Positions 1 to 6,195 of a stretch of DNA of 6,699 nt are shown here, piece after piece. The DNA lies in the NCBI GenBank assembly GCA_902494815.1, contig CABUVB010000103.1, positions 1 through 6,699 of the forward strand. Direction: 5' to 3'. Under the pieces are notes generated by a model. It was not told the DNA's origin, did not search any database, and saw only the letters and a program-made list of their open reading frames with translations. The stretch's first letter is position 1; the number at the start of each line of letters is the position of its first letter. Origin of the DNA: an uncultured Collinsella sp. (GTDB lineage Bacteria; Actinomycetota; Coriobacteriia; Coriobacteriales; Coriobacteriaceae). Made by a program: the position numbers and the translations under genes.

Positions 1-2317
1 GCTCGGCAAGTGTTGCCGCCTTTTTGCGACGCCACATCTTATCCGTGATGGGAAAGCCGTCGCGCTCGGCGCGAAATGTGCCAAACATGCGCATCTCAAT
101 ATGGCCGATGGTATCGACAGCCTCAACCTCGCCCGCCTGGAACAGATGCTCGCTTTCGCCCTCAAAATCATCGCGTAGTGAATACCGCGACAGTTCACGC
201 ACCGGAAGCTTCTTGCGAATCCTGACGGCAGGCTCGCCCAGACAATGCATCGCAAGACGTGCGAACAGCCGATACGATGGGTCTAAAATCCCCGAGCGAT
301 TCATAGACATCCAAGCGGCAAGATCGCTATCGCGGCCCGCAGCGGCCAGGTGCAGCGCCACGATCCAGGCTTCTGAGCCGCCGACCTGTGTCTTGCTAAT
401 ATCGAGCAGTTCTGCCTCTTCGCGAACCGATACCAGCGACGTATTGCGCAGGTACGCCACGCGCTCAAGCAGCAACGCGTTTTCGCGCATGTACGCAATC
501 GATTCGTCGGCGAGCTTGAGCACCTGAACCGCACGGAACTTCGCGTTGACCGGCCGCCCCTCCGCCAGCGATTGCCAACCCTCCAGCAATAACCCAAACA
601 GCTGAATTTGATTGTCACGAACACGCACCGCAAAGCGGTCGAGCTCGCCAAACGCCACATCGTCGGTCACGGGCAAGCCCGCGAGCAGGCGCCGCGCCGC
701 GAGCACCATACGCAGCCAAATGGATGGTGCCTTAAGCCCGCGGATATCGAGCGCCTCGAGTATCTGCGCCATCTTGTCATCGCGCTCGTCGGGTTTAGCA
801 AACGAGCCGTCGAACAGCTCCACCAGCATATGGTCGGCCTGTATGAGAATCCCCGCGATGTCGAGCTCGCAATCATAAGCTTTGCACGCCTTGAGCTTCG
901 CGAGAACATTGCCGTCTTCCGCTCGCTCGGTTAGGTGGCGCTTGACCTCGATATGCGCGGACAGCATGTCGAGCACCTCGCAGGATGTCTGTTCTTGCAC
1001 AACAGGGTTGGCGGGAAGCCCCAGGTCATTGTCGCCATAAAAGGCGATGGTGAGCGCCTGGGCTATTTTCCAGGTAGCGGGATCGACCTCACGGGCCGCC
1101 TGGTCACCCGCACGTTCGATAACGGACGCCATATACCTTGCTAGCTTTGTATTGCACACGCTGACAGCCGCCAGATACACGCCGAGTGCCTCGGCGGGTG
1201 CCGGCTCTTGCTCCTGCTTTTCCGCATTGATCATCGCCGACGCCGCACGGCAAATGTCCCCTCCGTGCCCGGTCAGGGCAAGATCGGCCCCATACTGCCC
1301 GGCAAGTTCCAATACCACATGGCGGTCCAAGAACGCGTCGGCCAGGTCCATAGCCAAATCGCATCGGCCCGCCTTGATCAAAATGCGAGCAGCCCGCGAT
1401 ACAAGTTCGGGACGGATCTCGGCAACAAGCTTTCGCAGCCTCAGGCGCGCGTTGTCCTTAGCGCCCAAACACCTAAAGGTGCGATCAGACGGATCCACGC
1501 CAAAAATCGGATAATCGCGCACAAAGATGGACTGGTCGACCATCGAAAGCCTCACGCCGCACGCCTCTAGCTCCGCAATGCGGCCCTCGCCCATCAGTAC
1601 CATCAAACAGGCAACGGTAAACAACAGGTTGTTCTCGAGCGATGCGAGATCGGCCAGCGCCGCACCGTACACGTTGACGATTTCGTTCTCGAGCAACCCG
1701 GCAACATCGCCCTGTCCATACATTCCCGTCTGCAGGGCAGATACCAGCTCGGGTACACCCTGTGTGAGCCGATAGAAATCAAGCGATGTGCTGATTGAGA
1801 ACGCCGTGGCCCATGACGAATACTCATAGGCGTGCACCTTGAGCATCTGCGCATTGACTTTTACAGAATCGCCCAGCCCGTGGATAAGCAATCGGTTGGA
1901 GGGGCGGCAGGCAATAAAGACCCCCGTCCCCGTAGCACGTAAGCTGCGGATTCGATCGATGAGGTCCTCGGTTTCGTGCTGCTCGAGATTGGGCACGTTA
2001 TCGATCGCAACGAGCGAATGAGGTTTGTCCTTAAGCTCATCGGCGACAACCTCGAGCTGCATAAAGAGCTCGCGTCCAATCGCGCGGTCGGCCTCGATAA
2101 TCCGAACCGGCCCTCGTGTGGGGTCCGATTTAACCTCCTGCACGTATTGCAACAACACCGACGTCTTGCCAAACCCATCGGGCGCGTAGAGCAAAACAAT
2201 TCCCGCCTTGCGCCCTTTAACGATGAGCTCGTTCATCAAGCGATCGCGCCGCACCATATAGCCGCCGCCCGTCGGCATCAACTCGAGGTCGTCCGTATTG
2301 CCCAGATCGTTTACCAT
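1..2317 (-). CDS. Large ATPase transcriptional regulator with SARP-like winged helix (3' end outside window)
   Basis: The minus strand is open from the ATG at 2317 to the window edge, giving 772 residues without a stop. GAGGAG at 2323-2328, five bases upstream, supports this start. Residues 45-53 (APDGFGKTS) form a Walker A P-loop, and 101-107 (SLVAIDN) look like Walker B. FIACRPS near 134-140 follows as in STAND/MalT-type ATPases. From about 150 to 735 the protein is Ala/Leu-rich and apparently all helical; around 305-335 it resembles the helical linker of LAL regulators. From residue 739 (HIEMRMFGTF, then RDG and WRRKKA) it matches the beginning of an OmpR/PhoB-type winged helix as found in SARP/BTAD proteins; the rest, perhaps with a BTAD domain, lies beyond base 1. 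It is probably a cytoplasmic regulator switched by nucleotide and ligand binding. No membrane segment or signal peptide is seen. Target genes are unknown. The ATPase call is firm; the SARP-like assignment rests on about 34 residues. Confidence 0.85.
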   Translation of the reverse strand, partial: MVNDLGNTDDLELMPTGGGYMVRRDRLMNELIVKGRKAGIVLLYAPDGFGKTSVLLQYVQEVKSDPTRGPVRIIEADRAIGRELFMQLEVVADELKDKPHSLVAIDNVPNLEQHETEDLIDRIRSLRATGTGVFIACRPSNRLLIHGLGDSVKVNAQMLKVHAYEYSSWATAFSISTSLDFYRLTQGVPELVSALQTGMYGQGDVAGLLENEIVNVYGAALADLASLENNLLFTVACLMVLMGEGRIAELEACGVRLSMVDQSIFVRDYPIFGVDPSDRTFRCLGAKDNARLRLRKLVAEIRPELVSRAARILIKAGRCDLAMDLADAFLDRHVVLELAGQYGADLALTGHGGDICRAASAMINAEKQEQEPAPAEALGVYLAAVSVCNTKLARYMASVIERAGDQAAREVDPATWKIAQALTIAFYGDNDLGLPANPVVQEQTSCEVLDMLSAHIEVKRHLTERAEDGNVLAKLKACKAYDCELDIAGILIQADHMLVELFDGSFAKPDERDDKMAQILEALDIRGLKAPSIWLRMVLAARRLLAGLPVTDDVAFGELDRFAVRVRDNQIQLFGLLLEGWQSLAEGRPVNAKFRAVQVLKLADESIAYMRENALLLERVAYLRNTSLVSVREEAELLDISKTQVGGSEAWIVALHLAAAGRDSDLAAWMSMNRSGILDPSYRLFARLAMHCLGEPAVRIRKKLPVRELSRYSLRDDFEGESEHLFQAGEVEAVDTIGHIEMRMFGTFRAERDGFPITDKMWRRKKAATLAE

Positions 2318-2322
2318 GCTTG

Positions 2323-2328
2323 CTCCTC
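2323..2328 (-). promoter_or_regulatory. Ribosome binding site of the large regulator
   Basis: GAGGAG lies five bases before the ATG at 2317. It fixes the start of the regulator, whose frame has no better initiation codon nearby. Confidence 0.8.
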
Positions 2329-2333
2329 AACTC

Positions 2334-2367
2334 GACCATATGGACACCGTAGCTGCAGGACCATATG
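2334..2367. repeat. Direct repeat GACCATATG, two copies
   Basis: Identical nine-base copies at 2334-2342 and 2359-2367 start 25 bases apart. Each contains the palindrome CATATG. The nearer copy ends six bases from the Shine-Dalgarno site of the regulator, so a bound protein or RNA structure here could affect its translation or transcription. Function is unknown. Confidence 0.5.
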
Positions 2368-2474
2368 AGCCGCCCCGTGAATGGCGCGACTTAGAGTTTT
2401 TAATTGTCTGCCGGTACGTGTTTGGCAAGTTTTTGTACAGCGAGGCCCGATGGTAACTTATCCCCCGACCAATA

Positions 2475-2498
2475 GGTCTTTGCGCAGGTCAATGCGCT
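2475..2498. repeat. 12-base tandem direct repeat (GGTCnnTGCGCn)
   Basis: Two adjoining 12-base units, GGTCTTTGCGCA at 2475-2486 and GGTCAATGCGCT at 2487-2498, agree at 9 of 12 positions. GACC just to the left at 2467-2470 also forms a short inverted repeat with the first GGTC. Tandem direct repeats are the usual operator form of OmpR/PhoB and SARP DNA-binding domains, and the gene just downstream carries such a domain. A role as its own operator is inference. Confidence 0.45.
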
Positions 2499-2551
2499 TG
2501 CCAGCATGTCCTATCCCATTTGCAGTGTAGCGCAGTCGGCTATTTTTATTT

Positions 2552-2565
2552 GAGTTGCGCAACTC
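2552..2565. promoter_or_regulatory. 14-base perfect palindrome, possible operator
   Basis: GAGTTGCGCAACTC is a perfect inverted repeat without spacer. Neither side has the T-run expected of a terminator, so a dimeric repressor or activator site is the more likely reading. It lies about 60 bases downstream of the predicted start of transcription of the regulator gene. In RNA its CAACTC half could also pair with GAGTTG at 2328-2333 next to the ribosome site, but six base pairs can occur by chance. Confidence 0.45.
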
Positions 2566-2631
2566 GCCTACTCCTCGCTACCGCCTGCGACTCTATGGTG
2601 GCAAATGTGCATAGAATCTGCTATAGAATGA

Positions 2632-2660
2632 ATCACAAAAATTTAAAACCCTCCAGTCAA
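2632..2660 (-). promoter_or_regulatory. Candidate sigma-70 promoter for the large regulator
   Basis: On the minus strand TTGACT (2655-2660) matches five of six -35 positions. TGTGAT (2632-2637) matches four of six -10 positions, and the spacer is 17 bases. The surrounding DNA is AT-rich in an otherwise GC-rich region. Transcription would start near 2625, giving a leader of about 300 bases before the ATG at 2317. The position just after the nagB terminator fits an independent unit. Confidence 0.5.
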
Positions 2661-2685
2661 GCACGCGGCAAGGTTTCCGTCATGT

Positions 2686-2701
2686 ATACGCCACGGCGTA
2701 T
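2686..2701. promoter_or_regulatory. 16-base inverted repeat upstream of the regulator promoter
   Basis: ATACGCCACGGCGTAT consists of two seven-base arms with a two-base spacer. It lies about 25 bases upstream of the proposed -35 box (centred near -68), an ordinary place for an activator or distal operator. It borders the nagB terminator but is not part of its stem and has no T-run. Confidence 0.45.
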
Positions 2702-2708
2702 GTCCACT

Positions 2709-2738
2709 AAAAAGGCCCCCGCAAAGCGAGGGCCTTTT
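2709..2738 (-). terminator. Intrinsic terminator of nagB
   Basis: On the minus strand AAAAGGCCC pairs with GGGCCTTTT. An inner T-G pair and CGC/GCG follow, around a TTT loop, and the transcript then runs into five Ts (2713-2709). It begins about 30 bases after the nagB stop at 2768. The stem has A-tracts on both sides and could work weakly in the other direction too, but no gene approaches from there. Confidence 0.85.
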
Positions 2739-2767
2739 GAAAAGCTATGTAAGATCGCTTGATCGCG

Positions 2768-3496
2768 TTACTCGCAGAGCGAAAGAGCGGCCTCGTCAGC
2801 AACGACGACGCAGTTGGTGTGCAGCTGCAGGATCGAAGCCGGGCATTTGGGCGTAACCGGACCATAGCACATATCGTGCACGGCCTGAGCCTTAGCCTCG
2901 CCGTTGGCGACAACCAGGATCATGCGGGCATACATGATGGTCTGGGTGCCCATGGTGTAAGCCTGACGGGGCACGTCATCGATGCTGTCGAACAGGCGGC
3001 TGTTGGCCTGAATGGTGCTCTCGGTGAGGTCGACGCAGTGCGTGCCCTTGGAGAAGTGGTCATCGGGCTCGTTAAAGCCGATGTGACCGTTGTTGCCAAT
3101 GCCGAGCAGCTGCAGATCCGGGTAACCGGCGGCAGCGACGATCTTGTCGTACTCGGAGCAGGCAGCGGCGGCATCGGGGTTGGAGCCATCGGGCACGTGC
3201 GTGTTGTTCAGATCGATATTGATGTGATCGAAGAAGTTCTCGCGCATAAAGTAGTGATAGCTCTGGGGATCGTCGTGCGAAAGACCACGATACTCATCCA
3301 GGTTATAGGTGCTGACCTCGGCGAAGTCAATGTCACCCTTCTCGTACCAAGCAGCGAGCTGTTTGTAAGCGCCAATCGGGGTGGAGCCGGTGGCAAGACC
3401 CAACACGCAATCGGGCTTGAGGATAACCTGGGCCGAGATGATATTAGCGGCCTTGCGGCTCATATCCTCGTAGTCTTTAGCTTTAATGATTTTCAT
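2768..3496 (-). CDS. nagB: Glucosamine-6-phosphate deaminase NagB
   Basis: NagB converts glucosamine-6-phosphate to fructose-6-phosphate and ammonia, feeding amino sugars into glycolysis in the cytoplasm. The 242-residue protein shows GLATGSTP at 33-40 (phosphate loop), NLDEY with Asp67 as the expected catalytic base, and GIGNNGHIGFNEP at 132-144 with His138 and Glu143 of the active site. The position equivalent to E. coli Asp141 is Asn136, as I recall for the Bacillus-type short NagB. The protein also lacks the longer C-terminal part of the 266-residue E. coli enzyme, so hexameric GlcNAc-6-phosphate allostery is not expected. The ATG at 3496 is chosen over an upstream in-frame extension because family homology begins at MKIIKAKDY and AAAGGA (3503-3508) sits six bases before it. 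It ends at a clear terminator. Confidence 0.96.
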   Translation of the reverse strand: MKIIKAKDYEDMSRKAANIISAQVILKPDCVLGLATGSTPIGAYKQLAAWYEKGDIDFAEVSTYNLDEYRGLSHDDPQSYHYFMRENFFDHINIDLNNTHVPDGSNPDAAAACSEYDKIVAAAGYPDLQLLGIGNNGHIGFNEPDDHFSKGTHCVDLTESTIQANSRLFDSIDDVPRQAYTMGTQTIMYARMILVVANGEAKAQAVHDMCYGPVTPKCPASILQLHTNCVVVADEAALSLCE

Positions 3497-3562
3497 TACG
3501 CGTCCTTTCTCGTACAAGAGAGGCAAGGCTCCCCTTACAAGCACTTGCCCGCGGCCCGCGTC

Positions 3563-3585
3563 GGCCGCAACCAACGTGTGCGGCC
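3563..3585 (-). other. GC-rich hairpin in nagB leader
   Basis: GGCCGC (3563-3568) and GCGGCC (3580-3585) are perfect complements around an 11-base loop. The stem lies between the possible promoter near 3604 and the Shine-Dalgarno site at 3503-3508, so it would be in the untranslated leader. It resembles no riboswitch that I recognise, and a six-pair stem in GC-rich DNA may be incidental. Confidence 0.3.
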
Positions 3586-3603
3586 ACCAGGGCGAGGTCG
3601 CGT

Positions 3604-3634
3604 AATATATGTGTCTCGTGTCTAACCGCGTCGA
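3604..3634 (-). promoter_or_regulatory. Possible nagB promoter with tandem 7-base repeat in the spacer
   Basis: TATATT (3604-3609) on the minus strand matches five of six -10 positions in an AT-rich patch. The only -35-like hexamer is TCGACG (3629-3634) at a long 19-base spacing, so an activator may be needed. The spacer contains TAGACAC followed directly by GAGACAC (3611-3624), a six-of-seven tandem repeat placed where a regulator could act. The leader would be about 100 bases. Confidence 0.35.
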
Positions 3635-3657
3635 GGCCCCTGCCCGTCCACGGTGAC

Positions 3658-3677
3658 CCGAAGCTGTTTGGCTTCGG
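3658..3677 (-). other. Perfect 7-bp hairpin between the IIA gene and nagB
   Basis: CCGAAGC (3658-3664) pairs with GCTTCGG (3671-3677) around a six-base loop. No T-run follows in either direction, so it is not a standard intrinsic terminator by itself. It lies 18 bases beyond the longer hairpin at 3695-3728, and the two together may end the IIA transcript or protect its 3' end. Confidence 0.4.
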
Positions 3678-3694
3678 ACAAATCCCATCTTGCC

Positions 3695-3728
3695 ACGGAG
3701 GGCGTCCTCTTTCAAGGGCGCCCTCCGT
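3695..3728 (-). terminator. Strong hairpin after the IIA gene, possible terminator without T-run
   Basis: Ten perfect pairs (ACGGAGGGCG at 3695-3704 with CGCCCTCCGT at 3719-3728) continue with a T-G pair, CC/GG and T-A to a six-base loop. It begins about 40 bases downstream of the IIA stop at 3769. There is no T-run on either side, so it may be a non-canonical terminator, a stability element or a block between the IIA gene and nagB. The right arm also contains the palindrome AGGGCGCCCT, which allows an alternative fold. Confidence 0.5.
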
Positions 3729-3768
3729 AAACGTGTTTGAATTGTAGGCTAAAGGCCAAGCGGAGCGA

Positions 3769-4266
3769 CTAGCGCTCACGCGCGACGATAAGCTGGTCCA
3801 TCTCCTCGACATGCTCGCCAACGGAACCCTTGATGCTCGAGAACTCAACGGAGTTACACACCAAGATGGGAACCGTCACATCGTAGCCCTCGGCAGCAAT
3901 TGCCTCGCGATCGAACTCGATGAGTACATCGCCCTTATGGACGATGTCACCCACTTGCGCATACACAGTAAAATGTTTGCCCTCGAGCTGAACGGTGTCC
4001 AAACCAACATGGATGAGCACGTCTAGACCATCGACCGTGTTGAGCGCAACGGCATGACCCGTGGGAAAAATCGCCTCGACCTTAGCGTCAGCCGGAGCAA
4101 TCACACGTGTACCCGTAGGCTGAATCGCCACGCCCTGGCCCAAAAGGCCGGTAGCAAACGTCTGGTCTTTGACCTCGGATAACGGAATGACGTCGCCCGA
4201 GATGGGAGCATCCAGCGTAAGGACTCGACCACGCATACCAAAAGACCTCAGGACTTTAGTGAACAT
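3769..4266 (-). CDS. PTS glucose-family IIA phosphocarrier protein (stand-alone)
   Basis: This 165-residue protein is a single EIIA domain of the glucose/GlcNAc superfamily (EIIA-Glc, Crr-like). It accepts phosphate from HPr and passes it to the IIB domain of a sugar permease. Using the ATG at 4266, His71 (in TGHAVAL) and His86 (in LIHVGLDTVQLEGKHF) correspond to the conserved active-site pair, His86 being the phosphorylated one. SGDVIPLSEV near 23-32 and GVAIQPTG near 45-52 are typical family segments, and VGDIVHKGD follows. The ATG is preferred over a TTG at 4287 because GAGG (4273-4276) sits six bases before it and the extension adds nothing conserved. No IIB or IIC domain adjoins, so it must serve a permease encoded elsewhere. 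Beside nagB and glmM, a GlcNAc or glucose permease is a reasonable partner, by inference. It may also regulate other transporters, as Crr does in enterics. Confidence 0.93.
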   Translation of the reverse strand: MFTKVLRSFGMRGRVLTLDAPISGDVIPLSEVKDQTFATGLLGQGVAIQPTGTRVIAPADAKVEAIFPTGHAVALNTVDGLDVLIHVGLDTVQLEGKHFTVYAQVGDIVHKGDVLIEFDREAIAAEGYDVTVPILVCNSVEFSSIKGSVGEHVEEMDQLIVARER

Positions 4267-4337
4267 GCTCCCCCTCGGACATACCAATCAATCAAAATAA
4301 CTTTAACAGTTTACCACTTGGCACCCGTTTTTGACCA

Positions 4338-5675
4338 TTAGGGAAGTTCGCGCTTGACAACCTCGACGATGTCGTCAACCACACGCTGGGTCAACTCGTG
4401 CGTCTCGGCCTCGGCCATCACACGGACCAGCGGCTCGGTGCCACTCGGACGTACCAGAATGCGGCCGCGACCGTTGAGCTCCTTCTCGGCGGCAGCGACG
4501 GCGTCCCAAATGGGCTGACAATCGTCCAGGCCGGCCTTATTGTCGGAATGTACGTTGACAAGTACCTGCGGGTACTTCTTCATGATGCCGGCAAGGTCGA
4601 TGAGGGTGCGGCCGGTGCGCTTGAGCACGGCCAGAAGCTGCAGGGCCGTCACCAAGCCGTCGCCGGTGGTGTTGTGCTCCAGGAAGATGATGTGGCCGGA
4701 CTGCTCGCCGCCGATGACGGCACCGTCCTCGAGCATACGCTCGAGAACATAGCGGTCGCCCACGGCGGTCTGGACCATCTCGAAGCCCTGCTCCTTCATG
4801 GCGATGGAGAAGCCTAGGTTGCACATAACGGTCGAGACGATCTCGGAGTTGGCGAGCTTGCCGCGAGCGGCCAGGTCGGAACCGCAGATGGCCAGGATGT
4901 AGTCGCCATCGATTTCGTTGCCCTCGCTGTCCACGAACAGCACGCGATCGGCGTCGCCATCGTGAGCCAGACCGATGTCGGCGTGGGTGCGCAGCACGAG
5001 CTCGCGCAGGGGCTCAAGATGAGTGGAGCCGCACTCGACGTTAATGTCGGTGCCGCAGTAATCGGTGTTGATGGCATGGACCGTGGCGCCCAGGCGCTGC
5101 AGTGCGGCGGGCGTGGTCTGGCAAGAAGCGCCGTGGCCGCAGTCGACGGCAACAACCAGGCCGTCGAGTTTAAGGCCGTCGAGCGTGCTGATGGCATGAT
5201 CGACATATGCCTTGCGGGCGTCCTTCATCTTGATGATGTGACCCACGCCGGCACCGGTCGGCAGCGTATCGGCAGCCATGGCCTCCTCGGACATGACCCA
5301 GGCGCTGATCTCTTCCTCGACAGCATCGGGAAGCTTCATGCCCTTGCGGCTAAAGAACTTGATGCCGTTGAACTCCGGCGGATTGTGCGAAGCAGAGATG
5401 ACGATGCCGCCGTCGAGCTCGTTTTGGACGGTGAGCAGCGCCACGGCCGGCGTAGGGATAACGCCGCAGCAGTGCGGTCGGCCGCCCTCGGCCATAATGC
5501 CGGCGGTCAGAGCACTCTCGAGCATGGTGCCCGAAAGACGCGTGTCACGGCCGATGCAAATGTCCGGACCAAGGAACTTGGTCGCCGCACGACCAAGGCG
5601 AAACGCGAGGTCGCACGAGAGGTCGGCGTTGGCGACGCCGCGGACGCCATCGGTACCGAAGATGTTCTGGGGCAT
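4338..5675 (-). CDS. glmM: Phosphoglucosamine mutase GlmM
   Basis: GlmM interconverts glucosamine-6-phosphate and glucosamine-1-phosphate, the step before GlmU in making UDP-GlcNAc for peptidoglycan. At 445 residues it is full length for the alpha-D-phosphohexomutase family. It opens with the family start MPQNIFGTDGVRG. Ser96 in ISASHNP is the phosphorylated catalytic serine. DGDADR at 239-244 binds Mg2+, GEQSGH at 323-328 is the sugar-recognition loop, and RPSGTEP at 409-415 binds phosphate. The ATG at 5675 is chosen over a TTG at 5693 because AAGGAG (5683-5688) lies seven bases before it and homology begins there. It follows the rpsI terminator, a conserved actinobacterial order, and precedes the IIA gene by 71 bases, so those two may be co-transcribed. 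I see no clear promoter of its own; read-through from the ribosomal genes may supply it. Confidence 0.97.
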   Translation of the reverse strand: MPQNIFGTDGVRGVANADLSCDLAFRLGRAATKFLGPDICIGRDTRLSGTMLESALTAGIMAEGGRPHCCGVIPTPAVALLTVQNELDGGIVISASHNPPEFNGIKFFSRKGMKLPDAVEEEISAWVMSEEAMAADTLPTGAGVGHIIKMKDARKAYVDHAISTLDGLKLDGLVVAVDCGHGASCQTTPAALQRLGATVHAINTDYCGTDINVECGSTHLEPLRELVLRTHADIGLAHDGDADRVLFVDSEGNEIDGDYILAICGSDLAARGKLANSEIVSTVMCNLGFSIAMKEQGFEMVQTAVGDRYVLERMLEDGAVIGGEQSGHIIFLEHNTTGDGLVTALQLLAVLKRTGRTLIDLAGIMKKYPQVLVNVHSDNKAGLDDCQPIWDAVAAAEKELNGRGRILVRPSGTEPLVRVMAEAETHELTQRVVDDIVEVVKRELP

Positions 5676-5693
5676 AGGATCGCTCCTTCCCAA

Positions 5694-5716
5694 GTGGGCA
5701 AAACGCAGCCGCCCAC
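5694..5716 (-). other. Small hairpin upstream of the glmM ribosome site
   Basis: GTGGGC (5694-5699) and GCCCAC (5711-5716) can pair around an 11-base loop, directly between the rpsI terminator and the glmM Shine-Dalgarno site. It is too short to be decisive and has no T-run. It could modulate glmM translation or be incidental. Confidence 0.3.
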
Positions 5717-5723
5717 CCTAGTC

Positions 5724-5767
5724 GAAAAGAAAAGCGGGACCCGCCGAGCAATCGGCAGGCCCCGCTT
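5724..5767 (-). terminator. Intrinsic terminator of the rplM-rpsI operon
   Basis: On the minus strand AAGCGGG (5767-5761) pairs with CCCGCTT (5738-5732). An inner stem includes GCCGA/TCGGC, and the T-rich tract TTTCTTTTC follows. It starts 31 bases after the rpsI stop and separates the ribosomal operon from glmM. Confidence 0.88.
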
Positions 5768-5797
5768 GTACATTGTATCTCGTAAGGAGATAAAACC

Positions 5798-6193
<396 letters not shown>

Positions 6194-6195
6194 CT

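Larger units (their letters stand above)
2318..2709. other. Regulatory intergenic region between nagB and the large regulator
   Basis: This stretch of about 390 bases holds no convincing gene; the open frames in it are short, lack Shine-Dalgarno sites or run through the nagB terminator. It contains a candidate leftward promoter (2632-2660), a 16-base inverted repeat upstream of it (2686-2701), a 14-base perfect palindrome (2552-2565), a 12-base tandem repeat (2475-2498) and a 9-base direct repeat near the ribosome site (2334-2342 and 2359-2367). A weaker second promoter is possible, with TTGCCA at 2423-2428 and AATTAA at 2400-2405, 17 bases apart, but its -10 box matches only three of six positions. 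Repeat density suggests a controlled gene, which is inference. Confidence 0.6.

Noticed and set aside
24..934. Plus-strand open frames opposite the large regulator
   Set aside because: The minus strand gives one uninterrupted frame of 772 codons with recognisable ATPase motifs; the plus-strand frames are Ser/Arg-rich or lack any family feature.
2467..2478. Short inverted repeat GACC-AATA-GGTC
   Set aside because: Four-pair stems are expected by chance; it is noted only because it abuts the tandem repeat.
2520..2762. Plus-strand open frame of 80 codons in the intergenic region
   Set aside because: It has no Shine-Dalgarno site, crosses the nagB terminator and shows no recognisable domain.
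2759..3625. Plus-strand open frame of 288 codons opposite nagB
   Set aside because: The low-complexity Val/Gly-rich translation mirrors the nagB codons, and NagB has all its catalytic motifs on the other strand.
3497..3715. In-frame N-terminal extension of NagB by 73 residues
   Set aside because: The extension covers intergenic hairpins, resembles no NagB N-terminus, and a good ribosome site sits before the ATG at 3496.
3497..3768. glmS-type ribozyme or known riboswitch before nagB
   Set aside because: I recognise none of the conserved core sequences of a known class here; only simple hairpins are visible.
4267..4337. Possible promoter for the IIA gene (TGGTCA, 18 bases, TAAACT)
   Set aside because: Both boxes match only four of six positions and overlap the end of glmM; co-transcription with glmM is equally likely.
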